Of a stretch of 64,000 nucleotides of DNA, positions 22,861 to 34,873 are shown piece after piece; position 1 is the stretch's first letter, and every line of letters begins with the position of its first letter. The translations under genes were made by a program, and so were the position numbers. The stretch is taken from positions 18,529,232-18,593,231 of the forward strand of contig CM070599.1 of assembly GCA_036346395.1 (NCBI GenBank). Direction: 5' to 3'. The notes under the pieces are model-generated. The model had not been told where the DNA came from and did no database searches. It saw only the letters and a list, made by a program, of their open reading frames with translations. The stretch is from Hsuehochloa calcarea. Lineage: Eukaryota; Streptophyta; Magnoliopsida; Poales; Poaceae.

Positions 22861-23876
22861 ATGCTGAAGTTGAAACCATGATTGGTCAGATTCAAGAGGC
22901 ATTTAGAGTTAAATTTAAGGAGCAGTTGACTAGGATTAAGGAATCTTATTGTGTGTCTTGTGAGGCCTTCAAAGTGGAAGTGGCTCTTCTTAAGAGTAAA
23001 CGTGATGAGGCAATCAAGTCTAGAAAGTGCACTAGAAGTGAGGATCTAACTATAGAGAATGATTACCTCAAAGTGACTCTTGAGAAGTTTTCTAGTGAGA
23101 AAAAGAAACTCAACATGATTCTTGACCAATCCAAGGTGAGTGTGAAAAATAGTGGCCTAGGTTTCAATTCCCTAGAGCATTCCAAGAAACACCCACCTAA
23201 GATTGCTAGAGTTGTGAAAAATGGTCTGTTTGAGCTAAAACCTCCTAAGCCATCCAAGGTTGTTTTCAAATCTGTAGGTTTTGCTCAAACTCTTTCTAGT
23301 AAGAAAGGTGCTTTTACTCCTTCAGTACAGACCCCTCAAAAGGTCAAGTATCATTGCACTTTCTGCAAGAAAGAAGGCCACACCGTTGAGTTCTGCTTCC
23401 GGAGAGCAAAACTTGAGAGAAAAGAGAGGATGAGCGCCTTGAGATCCATTAGAGGAGTCCCTTCTCTAGCTGTAGTCTCTAGAGCTAGGCAGCCTGCTTA
23501 TCGTTCCACATATAGGCCTAGATTCGTAGAGAACTTTGTAGACTCTTTTGGTGGGTGTAGGCAGCATCTTGGTTTAGGATATCGTGAGGAGAGACCACGG
23601 GTAGCACCTAGACAGGGGGAGTATCGATCTTTTGGTAGATCGTTTCGGAGAGGTCTAGGTGGTTCTCATGTGCATCCTTATGATTTTGTTTCTGATCATT
23701 TTTCTGCTTTTCTCTCTTTGTTCCCGTGCATCGTGCTTCTCAGTACTGGATTCCTAGATAATTTATCACTAACCCCAGTACTGAGGCACGAATGTTTTCT
23801 GATTGTGCTTTTTAGGTCCGTCGTGCGAGGAAGGAGGACATATGGCTTGTTGACTCCGGGTGTTCTCGACATATGA
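22809..23876 (+). pseudogene. S2 gag, C-terminal part with second zinc knuckle
   Basis: A 355-residue stretch continuing gag in a shifted frame. It has more heptad-rich sequence (FRVKFKEQLTRIKESYCVSC, DYLKVTLEKFSSEKKKLN), then a second knuckle KYHCTFCKKEGHTVEFC (CX2CX4HX4C) near residue 183, then an Arg-rich tail. The frame that matches relatives changes again near 23700: in the protease frame the sequence reads QYWIPR, stop, FITNPSTEARMF, and a TAG at 23813-23815 lies just before VRRARKEDIWLVDSG. The last 40 residues of the listed frame are therefore out of register. Confidence 0.75.
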
Positions 23877-24559
23877 CCGGAGATTCTAGATGGTTCTCCT
23901 CCCTCACACGTGCATCCGGTAACGAATTGATTACTTTTGGGGATGCTTCTACCGGGACTGTGACTGCAAAGGGCACTGTGCGCGTTCTAGATTCCTCGGG
24001 AGAGCTTGTCTTTAAGATCTCCAGATTTGAGAAGTACTTTTGTGCTAATTTCAGAATTTCTTCAGCTTCCAGTCCTAGATGTCTTGTAGCCTATGATTCT
24101 CATGATCTTGTTTTGTGGCATCGTAGACTTGGGCATATAGGATTTGATCATTTGTCTAGAGTCAGTTGCAAGGACTTGATTAGAGGTTTGCCTAGGCTGA
24201 AGGCTGTTAGAGATCTTGTGTGCTCACCCTGTAGACATGGTAAGATGGTGTCTGCTTCCCACCCACCTCTTACCTTGGTGATGGTGATGGACCGATGCCT
24301 TCTTCACTTAGATACAGTTGGTCCTTCTAGAGTTCAGTCAGCTGGTGGGAAATGGTATGTTCTGGTGGTTGTGGATGATTTCTCCAGGTATTCATGGGTT
24401 TATTTTCTGGTTTCTAAGGACGAGGCTTTTGGATTCTTTAGAGAATTGGTCCTTAGACTTGCGGTTGATATTCCTGGAGCCTTGAGAGCCATTAGGAGTG
24501 ACAATGGGACAGAGTTCAAGAATTCTTCTTTTCTACCTTTCAGACCGATAAGGGATTGA
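23816..24559 (+). pseudogene. S2 protease and integrase N-terminal half
   Basis: Protease: IWLVDSGCSRHMTGDSRWF with the intact D-S-G triad, then FGDASTGTVTAKGTV. Integrase: GAG-pre-integrase HHCC part WHRRLGHIGFDHLSRVSC with CSPC, and the first two catalytic aspartates in LLHLDTVGPS and IRSDNGTEFKN. The frame is lost at about 24535: the block that should lead to the catalytic Glu is shifted and the frame ends at 24559. The next frame supplies the Glu (PQQNGVVERKN, about 24580-24612). All active residues are present, so loss of function comes from stops and one frameshift. Confidence 0.85.
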
Positions 24560-24569
24560 GCATCAGTTT

Positions 24570-26081
24570 TCTTCTCCTAGAGTTCCCCAGCAGAACGGTG
24601 TTGTAGAAAGGAAGAACAAGACCCTTGTAGAGATGGCTCGGACCATGTTAGATGAGCATTCTACTCCTAGGAGATTTTGGGCTGAGGCGATCTCTACTGC
24701 TTGTTATATCTGCAATAGGGTCTTCTTGAGATCCGTGGTTGGGAAGACCTCTTATGAGCTTAGATTTGGTCATTCTCCTAAAGTCTCTCATTTCAAGATT
24801 TTTGGTTGCAAGTGCTTCATTCTTAAACATGGCAACCATGATAAATTTGAGTCTAGATGTTTCGATGGCATATTCCTTGGATATCCTGCTCATTCTCGTG
24901 GCTATCGTGTTTTTAATGTTGACACTAACAAAATTGTTGAGACCTGCGAAGTCACTTTTGATGAGGCTAGTCCTGGTACTAGACCCGATGCTACAGGTAC
25001 ACAGGTTCCTGAAATTCAAGAAAGCATCTTCGTCGATGATGACTCTGAGGATGAGGACCCGATCAATCCTCCAGTTACTTCTGAGAGGGGTGGAGAGCCT
25101 GCTACTAATACTCCAGCTTCAGCTGAGCAGCCTCCTCCTATCCCCACCGATGATCTGAGTGGCTCTGTTCCTACCTCCACAACTCATGGGGTAGAGGCCA
25201 CTTCTGCACCAGGAGCACCTCTTCACATTCAGCAACAACATCCACCTAAGCAGATGATTGGGGATCTTCAAGAGCGAGTCACTCGCTCCAGGTTTATTTC
25301 TCCTGATTCTCATGCACATTCTGCTTTTGTCGCTTCTTTTGAGCCCCGAGATATCACCCATGCTTTATCTGATGCCTCTTGGGTCAATACCATGCATGAA
25401 GAGCTTGAAAATTTCGAAAGAAACAAAGTCTGGTCCTTAGTTGAGCGTCCTTCTGATTCTCATGTTATTGGAACAAAATGGATTTTTAAAAATAAGCAAA
25501 GTGAGGATGGGTTGGTTGTTCGCAATAAGGCTAGACTCGTAGGTCAAGGTTACTCCCAGGTAGAAGGCTTAGACTTTGAAGAGATCTTTGCTCCTGTAGC
25601 TAGATTGGAAGCCATTCGTATTTTATTAGCATTTGCAACATCCAAGGGTTTCAAGCTTTTTCAAATGGATGTTAAAAGTGCTTTCTTGAATGGTTTCATA
25701 GAAGAAGAGGTCTTTGTCAAGCAACCTCCTGGTTTTGAAAATCATAAATTCCCAAACCATGTGTTTAAACTCTCTAAAGCCCTGTATGGATTGAAGCAAG
25801 CTCCTAGAGCTTGGTATGATAGGCTTAAGAGTTTCTTGCTTGAAAATGATTTCAAAATGGGAATGGTTGATAAAACCTTGTTCACTCTCAGGCATGGCAG
25901 TGATTTTTTGCTGGTTCAGATTTATGTGGATGATATTATATTCGGTGGTTCTTCTCATGCTTTGGTGTCCAGATTTTCAGATTCTATGAGCAGTGAGTTC
26001 GAGATGAGCATGATGGGAGAGTTGACATTCTTCCTTGGTCTTCAAATCAAGCAACTGAAAGAAGGCACCTTCGTTCACTAG
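24570..26081 (+). pseudogene. S2 integrase C-terminus and reverse transcriptase
   Basis: The frame is open from before the Met at 24633 (MARTMLDEHSTPRRFWAEA) for over 480 residues. Integrase C-terminal block KIFGCKCFILKHGNHDKF and GYPAHSRGYRVFN come first, then an acidic, Pro/Ser-rich linker (residues 110-215). RT follows: WVNTMHEELENFERNKVWSL, VIGTKWIFKNKQ, RLVGQGYSQVEGLDFEE, MDVKSAFLNG, KALYGLKQAPRAWYDRL and catalytic QIYVDDIIFGG. The frame ends at a TAG (26079-26081) after TFVH, where copia elements have VHQ-S/G-KY; the stop replaces a glutamine codon. Confidence 0.9.
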
Positions 26082-26876
26082 AGTAAGTATACAAAGGACC
26101 TTCTTCGGCGCTTCAATATGGGAAGCAGTAGGACAATGTCTACTCCCATTGCTACAACCAACGTGCTGGACCCTGATGAGGATGGAGAGCCCGTGGACCA
26201 GAAGGAGTAGCGCAGTATGATTGGCTCCCTCCTCTATCTCACAGCATCGAGGCCGGATATACAATTTGCAGTATGTCTGTGCGCTCGCTTTCAGGCTTCC
26301 CCTCGTGCTTCTCATCGTCAAGCAGTACGTCGCATCTTCAGGTACCTTCGAGATACTCTTGACTTTGGACTCTGGTATTCTTCTTCTTCTGCTCTCTCAA
26401 TTCGAGCATTTTCTGATGCTGATTTTGCGGGGTGTAGAGTGGATAGGAAGAGTACTTCTGGCACTTGTCATTTCTTGGGCACATCTCTTGTTTCTTGGTC
26501 TTCTAGAAAACAGTCTTCTGTTGCACAGTCCACAGCTGAGGCCGAGTATGTAGCTGCAGCCCGTGGTTGCTCTTAGGTTCTTTGGATTTTATCCACCCTG
26601 CGGGACTATGGGTTATCTTTGAGAAGTGTTCCTCTTTTCTGTGACAACACTTCTGCCATAAATATTGCCAAAAACCCAGTGCAACATTCAAGGACTAAGC
26701 ACATTGATATTCGATACCATTTTCTGAGAGACCATGTTGAGAAGGGTGATGTTGTGCTTCACTTTGTAGAGTCAGAGCAACAGCTTGCAGATATTTTCAC
26801 TAAAGCTCTTGATTCTTCTCGTTTTGCTGCTTTGCGGGGAGAGTTAGGGGTTATTAGTCCTTTTGGGCTGTTTTGA
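26082..26876 (+). pseudogene. S2 RNase H with two stops
   Basis: Continuing the RT frame: SKYTKDLLRRFNMG, then a TAG at 26207-26209 where relatives have Tyr (DQKEYRSMIG). Then MIGSLLYLTASRPDIQFAV, FSDADFAGCRVDRKSTSGT and AEAEYVAAARGC. Another TAG at 26574-26576 stands where Gln is usual (SQ-VLW). Last comes the tail DNTSAINIAKNPVQHSRTKH, HIDIRYHFLRDHVEKGDV and FTKALDSSRF, ending GLF and TGA at 26874-26876. The RNase H acidic residues are present. Two of the stops in S2 pol fall at codons expected to be CAG. Confidence 0.85.
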
Positions 26877-28256
26877 GGGGGAATTTGCTCTTTTTGCATT
26901 CATTGTATCATAATGCATTTTTCATTTCAATTGTCTTGCATTGTATAATAAAACTTGTGGAGCTTTGATTATTATCCTTGTATGGCTTGATTTCATACGC
27001 TATAACTTGTCATATCAAGTGATAGTCTGCTAGACTTCTTTTATGGCACTTCTTGTTTAGCTTAGCTTTTGCCTTGCTAGCTTTATATCTGTGAGCAAAT
27101 TGAATCAAATCATGTCTTGTTGGATCTTGTGACTAGTTTTGCTCTAGTGATCCTTTTATGATTCATGCCATGTCATATAGGTTAAATTGAGTCTTGAACT
27201 TATTTTGAGATGAAAAATGAGCTTTTTAACTTCTTAAGTCAAGCAAATGAAGAATGAGATTTTCTGTGCGAAAAAACTGATCTCACCAATCCTTTCTCAT
27301 GAGACGGCTTGCCATCGCACTAGGCATGAACTCAGGGGGAGTTTTGGATGACCTAGACCACTCTTTTAAGCTTCTCGCTTGAGATGGTCGCGGCAAGGCT
27401 TGAGATCTAGCACAGTGAAAAAAAAACTTTTAAGGAAAATGCTCAAAATGCTAAGTGCTTGAATTTTGCTTCATATTGGAACTCTTAAATGCTCAAAATG
27501 CCTCAGTTCCAGTTTTGAGTCTCCTTTTACTTATAGACATGGCTTGTCTCATTTTTGGTTGCTTTTAGTGAAACTTGATATTGAGCAACCTTTCATGGTA
27601 TTAATTCTTTTAATCTCAGATTACTTCTATTTTGGTCTTAGCTTTGCAGTACATGTTTTGCCATGATTGAATATAGCTTCTACTCTTTATATGGCTTGGT
27701 ATAATACTTGTACTGTCTACATCGATAATGGTCATGTCTCCTTTTGCTAAATTTCAAAAATAAAGTCATTCCTTCATACTCTTTCTTTTCCCATGCATCT
27801 TGATGAATTCATTGTCAAAGGGGGAGAAAGATTGCGAAGAAAAATGTTGTTTTGGAGCTTTTGGTTTCTTACATAAGGTTTCATATAAAAGAACTCTCAT
27901 ATAAAAAAATGAACCTTTTGAAAATTTGTGATCATAGTGAGTTGAGTCTCTGGGTTTTATTGCCTTTTTCTGATTATATTTGTAATTGAAGAAGACTCAC
28001 AATGATCAAAGGTCAAATAGAACATTTGTCTTTCATATGGACCTAAGTGAGATTTTTGGCTATTTTCTGGATATTGAATCCTTCTGTGCTTTCATTGCCT
28101 TATCTCACTTGCATATACTATTCTGAAGCCAGCTTGGTCGTTTTCTAGGCTTTTTCTTGCTTATGGACCAAGTTGTGCATTTATGCGAAAACAACGAATT
28201 TTTTACTTTTCAAACCTTGAAACTACATTTTTTGGGAAATTGCCAATATGTTCATC
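26877..28256 (+). other. S2 3' untranslated spacer
   Basis: About 1.4 kb between the pol stop and the polypurine tract. The longest frame (27466-27666, 66 residues) resembles nothing I know. Its presence in both S1 and S2 suggests retained sequence of cis value. I see no envelope-like frame. Confidence 0.7.
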
Positions 28257-28267
28257 AAGGGGGAGAC
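28257..28267 (+). other. S2 polypurine tract
   Basis: AAGGGGGAGAC directly before the TG of the 3' LTR. Confidence 0.85.
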
Positions 28268-29854
28268 TGTGGATATTGTGAGGATATGTGCACGATCTTA
28301 GAATGATGAGTCAATTGGCAATGGCTTTGTTGGTTTGCAAAATCTCGCGTTTTCGATTTAGCTTCAGGTCTGTCAGACCACAGGCGGTCTGACCGGTGGC
28401 AGGAGCGGTCAGACCACCTGTGGAAAGGTACGACCGGCCGTGTGCGCTGGTTCGACCGGTATTGCCTCAAAGTGGTTTTTGGAGCTGAGCCAAAAATAGG
28501 TTGTGTAGGCAAGTGAGGGGAGACTCCTGGATGTGGTCACATAATTTTTGGAGCTCCCAGTCAAAAGTTCTATTCATTTGAAAATTCCAGAAGGTTTCGG
28601 ATTTTCGAGATTGAATTTTGGCTAAGTCTTTTCGGACGGTCCGACCGCCGTTGTGGAATCGGTCCGACCGGCCTGAAATCGGTCGGACCGGCGATGTGGG
28701 GCGGTCAGACCGCCGATCACTTGAAGCTTGGCCTTGTTGGCATTGATGTGTTTTAATTGTGGTTATTGTATGGATGTCAATGCTTTATTGTTGCATATTG
28801 CATTGTGGAACTAACGTGGGTCAAGTTGTGAAGAACTTGTTCCCGGAAACGATTTGTTTGTCTATTGCTGTGGAAGGTAGCTTGCAGGTCAATGACGTCA
28901 ACGGTGAGGTGGATCGGGACTAAGCTTGGAGAGCTGACGTCCAGAACGATCATGGATGCCGGGTGAGGTCGTGTGACTTAAGCATGGTGCAGAATGGGCA
29001 AGATGGATCGAACGGGTAGTTCGTTGCAGAAGGTTGGATCAGGTGGCGCGGAAGTCGGTGCAAGTCTCTGGGAGGTTCCGAGGGGTTTCGGACGGGAGAG
29101 ATTTGCCGACATGATGAGAGCCGCGGATCAACCTACACGTGGTGAAGCAGGCGAGTGCTTCAACAGTTATGTGTGAGTGGGTCCCATGTATGTGTGGGCC
29201 TTTGTCGGGACCCAAAATTACGATTCAGGACCCTCTGTGTTTAATGCACTAGCCCAGGATCACGCTAGTGCACACAGTGTTAACAAAGATGGAAGTCGAT
29301 CCATACAAGCGAATAGTAACATAAACGAATAACTTTGATTAATAAATAATGGTTTTGACCTTAAGGTCGAGTTACAATTACTGAGCCACGCAGGGCTAAC
29401 AGAGAAAATAAACGGCAATGAAGCGAAAAGGTAGTGGCACCCCATCGATTCACCACAGCAACCGACTGGGATCAAGACCTCACGATTAAGCACCTTCGAT
29501 GTACTCGTCCTCAAATCTGTCGTGAAGACTCCTCCTCCGCTTGATTCGTCAAAACAAGCGTGAGTACACACCGTACTACTTAAGCCACACCACGAGATGC
29601 AAAATGTATATATCGGGCTTTTACAAGGAAAGGCATTTTGTGGCTCTTTTGCATAAATGCAACCTTTGCAATTTAATACAATTTCATAGATTGAAAGCAG
29701 TAAAACCAATAGACAATAATAATCTTAACAAGTTATTTCACAAAGACACACCTGACCCTAACAGGTTATTCACATAGCTAGATGATTTAATCACATAGCT
29801 CCCTTCCCACACAGTTTTATGAAAACATCTACCCCTAGTGTGAAATTCCCGAGC

Positions 29855-29940
29855 ATGTCCATAACCGAGGACGCGGCTATTCGAATAGATTAAGTTACAC
29901 TCTGCAGAGGTTTGTACACTTTACCCACAAGATACACTTA
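29855..29940 (-). repeat. Recurring non-coding module, T1 3' LTR copy
   Basis: Plus-strand blocks in order: GCATGTCCATAACCGAGGACG, CTATTCGAATAG, CTCTGCAGAGG, GTACACTTTACCCACAAGA. It lies in the transcribed R-U5 part. Confidence 0.8.
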
Positions 29941-30923
29941 GTGTAGCTAACACTAAGCATAACAAAGCAATTCAGATACCTTATCTTACTATGCTAGGCC
30001 CGTCTTAAAACAGGCATGTGGTCGTGCACAGAAGCTCAGTTCAATGGCGCACATGGTGAGGTCCTTAATTGACCAAGGCAAGACTTCCACTAACCAAACC
30101 ACATAGACACAGATTAATATTATTCACACACCACACAGTCCACCCTTTCACACAAGATTCACCCCTTGCCTCACCCAAATCCTTTTACCACCTCGTTGAT
30201 TTAAGTGCAACATATGCCACAAAGACACATAGTACACAGTTTGTTCACACAGTCTCATATTCACTTAGTCAATTTATAACAAAGAAGATACATGACAAGT
30301 GATTCGTGGCATGGCTAAGCAATCTAATACGCATCTAACCAACCCACGTTGGTGCTACCATATTTACCAACTAAATACCAACTAAGGTGACAAGGAATCA
30401 GGACATAGCAATTAACAAGGATGGCATAACAATGTAGGATTAACTACTGTACCCAAAAGCTTTTAAATAAATACTTAAAATTAAGATGCAGTAATTTGAA
30501 TTAAAATACTTTTATAATACTGGGAAGCAAAATGGTCAAGGGTATAGCTTGCCTTGGAATAGGTTCAAGTGCTGGTCTTGATCTTGGAAAGCTCCTTCTT
30601 CCTCAAACCTTCCGTATATCGTCAAGTCTACCGTAACGAAGCAAACAACAAGAAAAATAAATAACAGAAGTAAATAACTCTGATAAAAATAATTAAAAAT
30701 CTCCAATAAATAGATCTTGATTTTATACAAATTTAGAAATTTGAATGGATGGATTTGGAGTTAGGATGCAAAAGTTATGAGGTTTCAAAGTTTGAAACAA
30801 AAGAAAAACCCTAAAATAGGATTTATTGGAATTCTGAATTATTTTTCAATAGAAAAATCGGATTATTGCGCAAGCATGACGTCAGCGAAGGATTTTCCGG
30901 AAATTAAAAGAATTAAAGAATTA

Positions 30924-30952
30924 ACTGACATGTGGGGCCCACATGTCAGTGA
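30924..30952. repeat. 27-base perfect inverted repeat in T1 3' LTR
   Basis: ACTGACATGTGGG and CCCACATGTCAGT arms around a single G. Also in the 5' LTR at about 39626-39653. Confidence 0.85.
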
Positions 30953-31490
30953 CCCGGCTCACGGTGGACTAAGTCCACCGAGCCCTCTGAGTTGAACGGT
31001 CTGCCGGCGTGGCGCACCGCGCGCGCGTGGCGCCGACAGCGCCACGTGGTCGCCACGCATGCGCCACGGAGGCGAAACGGTGAGTGGAGGGTGACGTGGG
31101 CGGCGAGGGCGGCGCAAGACGGAACCAAGGGTTCGCGAATGCAGCTCTCCGTGAAGGTGGGTGGTACCAATGGGTAGAGGGCGCCATGCGAACCTAGGGT
31201 GTGCTCCTGCTCCAGACGAGCGAGGCGGCGGCGGCGAGGCTTTGGCGGAGGAGGTGGTACGGGCTCGACGGCGACGGCGCAGAGGGCTCCTCCGCGAAGG
31301 CGAGGTGAGCACCGGCCAGCGGCGTCACGGGAATCCAACGGTGGCGGTGACGGCAGCGAGGACAGCGGGAGGCGCAATCGAAGCTCAAGCCCTCGGTGTC
31401 GGCGGCGGGAAATCTCGATTCCGGCGAGCACAGGCGAGAGAGAGGAGTGGGTGGCGGCCGGGATGGGTGACGCGAGGCGCCGGGCTCTCC

Positions 31491-31496
31491 TTTATA
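31491..31496 (-). promoter_or_regulatory. TATA box of T1 3' LTR
   Basis: TATAAA on the minus strand in GCCCTATAAAGGAGAG. The partner in the 5' LTR is at 40196-40201. Confidence 0.6.
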
Positions 31497-32170
31497 GGGC
31501 CGGGAGGTCCGGCGGCGTGGCGGCGTGGAGGTCGTGGGCGGCGGTTGCGGCAGGTGCCGCGTCGCGCGAGGAGAGGGGAGAAGACGTGGAGGTCGTGCGT
31601 GAGGAGGGCGCGAGTCTCGCGCGCACGTCCGGAGGAACGGGAGGTTGAGGCGCCCGGTGGCTTCAGCGTTGACCGCCAATGGCGGTTGCTTGTGGCGCCC
31701 GCGCGAGAAGAAGGCGGCGAGGACGAAGGCGGTGGGGTCCACCGGGCAGTGAGACGGGGAGGCGAGGCGCGCGCGCGTGGGCGAGATCGCCGTCCAGTCC
31801 CGATCGGACGGCTACGGAGAGATGGGCCAGATGAGCAGTGTTGGGCCGGAGAGATTCGGCCCAACGACTGTTTGGAGATTTAAATTAGTTTTTCGTTTTT
31901 AGAAAATAGCAGAAATTCAAATAAGCAATGGAAAATAGCAAATGATCTTGGAAAAATTCTAGAAAATTCTGTAAAATATAACCAAGCATATGGAATCTAA
32001 ATAAAATAATTTTGGCAATTGTTAATGTTGGGATTAAGCTCATTAAATCGGTTTATCCTTAAAGTCCATATTAAGCTTTTTAAATTAAAATTCAAATAAA
32101 TCCAAATGGTGAATTCTCTTAATACCATTGTTTAAAAGATTTTTAAAGCTCTGAAAATTGGGATGTTACA

Positions 32171-32185
32171 AACCTTCCCCCCTTA
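32171..32185 (-). other. T1 polypurine tract
   Basis: AAGGGGGGAAGGTT on the minus strand immediately before the 3' LTR. Confidence 0.85.
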
Positions 32186-32211
32186 ATGGAATCTCGACCC
32201 CGAGATTCAGG

Positions 32212-33010
32212 CTAGCTAGAGAAAAGGCTAGGGAACTCGGCTTTCAACTCTTCTTCACGTTCCCACGTTGCTTCTCCTTCTGAGTGGTTACTCCACTGGA
32301 CTTTGCAGAAACGAACGGTCTTGCTTCTGGTGCGGCGTTCTGCGACATCCATAATCTTGACCGGCTGCTCTTTGTAGGTGAGGTCTTCTTTTAGTTCAAT
32401 CGAATCCAACGGTGCTTGTTCTTCTGGCACACGAAGACACTTCTTCAGCTGTGAGACGTGAAAGACATCGTGTACTCGCTAGCGATTGTGGCGCCTAATC
32501 GATAAGCCACTTCTCCACGACGTTCCAAAATCTTGAACGGACCAACATACCGAGGGGCAAGTTTCCCTTTGGCGTGGAACCTTTTCACACCTCTGAGGGG
32601 CGTAACTCGAAGATACACAAAATCTTTTGATTCAAAACTGAGATCACGACGACGGTTGTCAAGATAACTCTTACGCTCGACCGAGCTATCTTTAATCTCT
32701 CTCGATCATTGACACTTGCTCTTCTCGCTTCTTGAATAATATCCGACCAAAGATCATGACGTTCACGGCTTCGACCAGTTCAACGGGTTCTACTGAGCAC
32801 GACCATACAAGGCTTCAAATGGTGACATTTGTAGATCGCTTGATAATCTGTTGTTGTACGAGAATTTCGCATATGGTAAACTCTTATCCCAACGAGTAGC
32901 ATTTGCTAGCGCATGTGCTCTCAACATATCCTCCAATATCGATTAACCCTTTCATCATCCATCCGTCTGGGATGATACGCGAAGATCAAATTCAGTGAGT
33001 CCCTAAGGCT
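32212..33010 (-). pseudogene. T1 integrase C-terminus and chromodomain
   Basis: The minus frame 32430-32212 is a chromodomain: LDSIELKEDLTYKEQPVKIM, RRTRSKTVRFCKVQWSNHS, then EATWEREEELKAEFPSLF. Chromodomains on plant chromovirus integrases bind methylated histone H3 and steer insertion to heterochromatin (family knowledge). Between it and the catalytic core (32440-33010) the sequence is frameshifted linker: the GPF/Y region lies around 32520-32600 in other frames. The aromatic residues expected for peptide binding are partly visible (W in KVQW, W in ATWERE). It ends 41 bases before the LTR. Confidence 0.8.
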
Positions 33011-33562
33011 TCATGTAAACTCGCCAAAATCGGAGGTGAACTGAGATCCTCGATCTGACACAATCTTCTTAGGCACACCATGCAAAATGACGATCTTCGA
33101 CATGTACAGATCTGCCAGACGATCTCCTGAGTAAGTGGTTTTGACTGGTAAGAAATGGGCAACTTTAGTCAGACGATCCACTATTACCCAAATCGAATCG
33201 TAACCTGATTGAGTCTTGGGTAACCCAGTAATGAAATCCATTCCGATTTCTTCCCACTTCCATTCCGAATCTTCAAAGGTTGCAAATGCACCTGCGGCCT
33301 CGATGCTCGCTTTAACTTTTTGACACACGTCGCACAAGGCAACGAACTCTGCGACTTCTCGCTTCAGATTTGGCCACCAAAACTTATTCTTAACATCTTG
33401 GTACATCTTAGTACTACCAGGGTGAATCGAATATTTTGAGTCATGGGCCTCCTTCAAAATTAGCGGTCTCAATCCATCAATATCTGGGACGCAGATACGT
33501 CCATTGATCCACAGTATGTCTTGATCATCTACTGTGAAGTCCTTGAACTTCCCTTCTGTCAT
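33011..33562 (-). pseudogene. T1 integrase, zinc and catalytic domains
   Basis: 183 residues. The zinc part has ILKEAHDSKYSIHPGSTKMY with ALCDVCQKVK. The catalytic Asp residues lie in EIGMDFITGLPKTQSGYDS and KIVSDRGSQFTS. The frame then ends in DFGEFT rather than running on to the catalytic Glu block, which is lost to a frameshift and deletion near 33010. It would insert the cDNA. The upstream part overlaps the RNase H tail frame. Confidence 0.85.
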
Positions 33563-34360
33563 CTTCTTCTTGATGTCGGAGAACTCTGAGTCCTTCTACC
33601 GAGCCAATCTGCTTCTCCAAAGTAGATTGCACTTCCAGATTTGCCATGAATCCTTTAGATACTACTTCTAGCTTCAGCTTCTGGAATTCCTCTTGAAGTT
33701 CTAAACAAAGCTCTTTCACTTCCAAGGCATTGCAGTGGCTCTTACGGCTCAAAGCGTCTGCAACGACATTGGCTTTACCAGGATGGTAATGGATTCCAAG
33801 GTTATAATCCTTTATCAATTCTAGCCATCTTCTCGCCTCATATTCAGATCCGATCGAGTGAAAATATATTTCAAGCTCTTATGATCTCAGATATACCTCG
33901 CAGATTGTTACCGGCGAGGTAATGACGCCTAAATCTTCAAGGCATGCACTCATCGCAGCTAACTCCATATCATGGGTGGGATAGTTCTCTTCATGCGGCC
34001 TTAACTGCCTTGACGCATAAGCGACAGCTCTTCCTTCTTGCATCAGGACACATCCTAATCCTTGGCGCGAAGCATCGCAATAGATATCAAAATCCTTGCG
34101 AATATCTCGCAAAGTCAGTACTGGGGCTGAAGTCAAACATTTCTTCAATCTTTGAAAACTTTCTTCACAAGTCAGTCCAGTAAACTTTTCTCTTTCTTCA
34201 ACAATTGCGTAAGAGGTTTAGCAATTGATGAGAATCCTTCAATGAAACGACGATAGTATCCCGCCAATCCCAAGAAACTACGAACTGAGTGACAGGCTTG
34301 GGGCGTTCCCATTGTAGTAATTGCTTTAACTTTACTGGGGTCAACGGCTACTCCTCGCAA
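33525..34360 (-). pseudogene. T1 RNase H, frameshifted
   Basis: Minus pieces: 34360-34172 (SFLGLAGYYRRFIEGFSSIA), 34148-33879 (FDIYCDASRQGLGCVLMQEG, AYASRQLRPHEENYPTHDME) and 33818-33525 (YNLGIHYHPGKANVVADALS). The first catalytic Asp (YCDAS) and the Glu (HDMELAA) are present. The third acidic block is damaged between 33830 and 33900. It is the usual gypsy RNase H between RT and integrase. Confidence 0.8.
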
Positions 34361-34418
34361 TTGCCATCACATGACCAAGAAAATCCACTTCCTTTTCCGT
34401 AAATCACACTTGCTAAAC

Positions 34419-34826
34419 TTAGCATACAACCGATGTTCTCTCGAGCTTCTCTAGAATTAATCTCAAATGTTTAAGATGTTGTTCTTCCGACTTTGAGTAG
34501 ACCAAAATATCATCGATGAATACAACTACAAACTTGTCCGGATACTCCATGAATACCTTATTCATCATGTTCATGAAATAGGCGGGGGCATTGGTCGCAC
34601 CAAAGGACATGACTAGGAACTCATAATGTCCGTACCGCGTTGAGAAAGCGGTCTTAGGTATATCCTTGGGACAGATCTTCAACTGATGGTAACCTGATCG
34701 CAGGTCGATCTTCGAGAACACTCCGGCTCCTTTCATTTGATCAAATAGATCATCTATCCGGGGCAATGGATACTTATGCTTAATAGTGACTTCATTGAGA
34801 GACCGGTAGTCGATGCACATTCTCAT
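34419..34826 (-). pseudogene. T1 reverse transcriptase
   Basis: 135 residues of palm: MRMCIDYRSLNEVTIKHKYP, DDLFDQMKGAGVFSKIDLRS (first catalytic Asp), GHYEFLVMSFGATNAPAYFM (usually MPFGLTNAP) and catalytic KFVVVFIDDILVYSKSEEQH. The fingers part (ELLEKGFVRPS) is at the end of the protease frame, so about 15 residues between them are lost to a frameshift at 34830-34870. Confidence 0.85.
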
Positions 34827-34873
34827 GCTTCCATCCTTCTTTTGACGAACAAAGCTGGCGCTCCCAAGGCGAT

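Larger units (their letters stand above)
29203..32170 (-). repeat. T1 3' LTR
   Basis: 2,968 bases; the plus strand runs from TGTCGGGACCC to GGGATGTTACA. Minus TATA box TATAAA at 31491-31496, so U3 is about 670 bases and R-U5 about 2.2 kb. A GC-rich core (30940-31860) gives long but meaningless frames on both strands. It holds a 27-base palindrome at 30925-30952 and the recurring module at 29855-29940. Confidence 0.95.

Noticed and set aside
23741..23790. Inverted repeat CTCAGTACTGG / CCAGTACTGAG, a possible frameshift or readthrough hairpin
   Set aside because: Both arms are coding sequence, and each contains the palindrome CAGTACTG. I see no slippery heptamer near it.
23653..23815. Possible intron between gag and protease in S2: CTAAC-like branch site, pyrimidine run and TTTTAG acceptor at 23815, with a frame change across it
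   Set aside because: No donor in the right phase is shared by S1. The stretch translates as family-like coding sequence (QYWIPR, FITNPSTEARMF) interrupted by point stops, and S1 keeps it open. Nonsense mutations explain it better.
26877..28256. Possible envelope-like gene downstream of pol, as reported for some SIRE elements
   Set aside because: No frame longer than 66 codons and no signal peptide or membrane pattern.
31161..31883. Long overlapping frames on both strands in the GC-rich T1 LTR (up to 240 codons)
   Set aside because: Low-complexity Arg/Gly/Pro-rich, present in several frames at once, broken differently in the other LTR, no family motif. A high-GC artefact.
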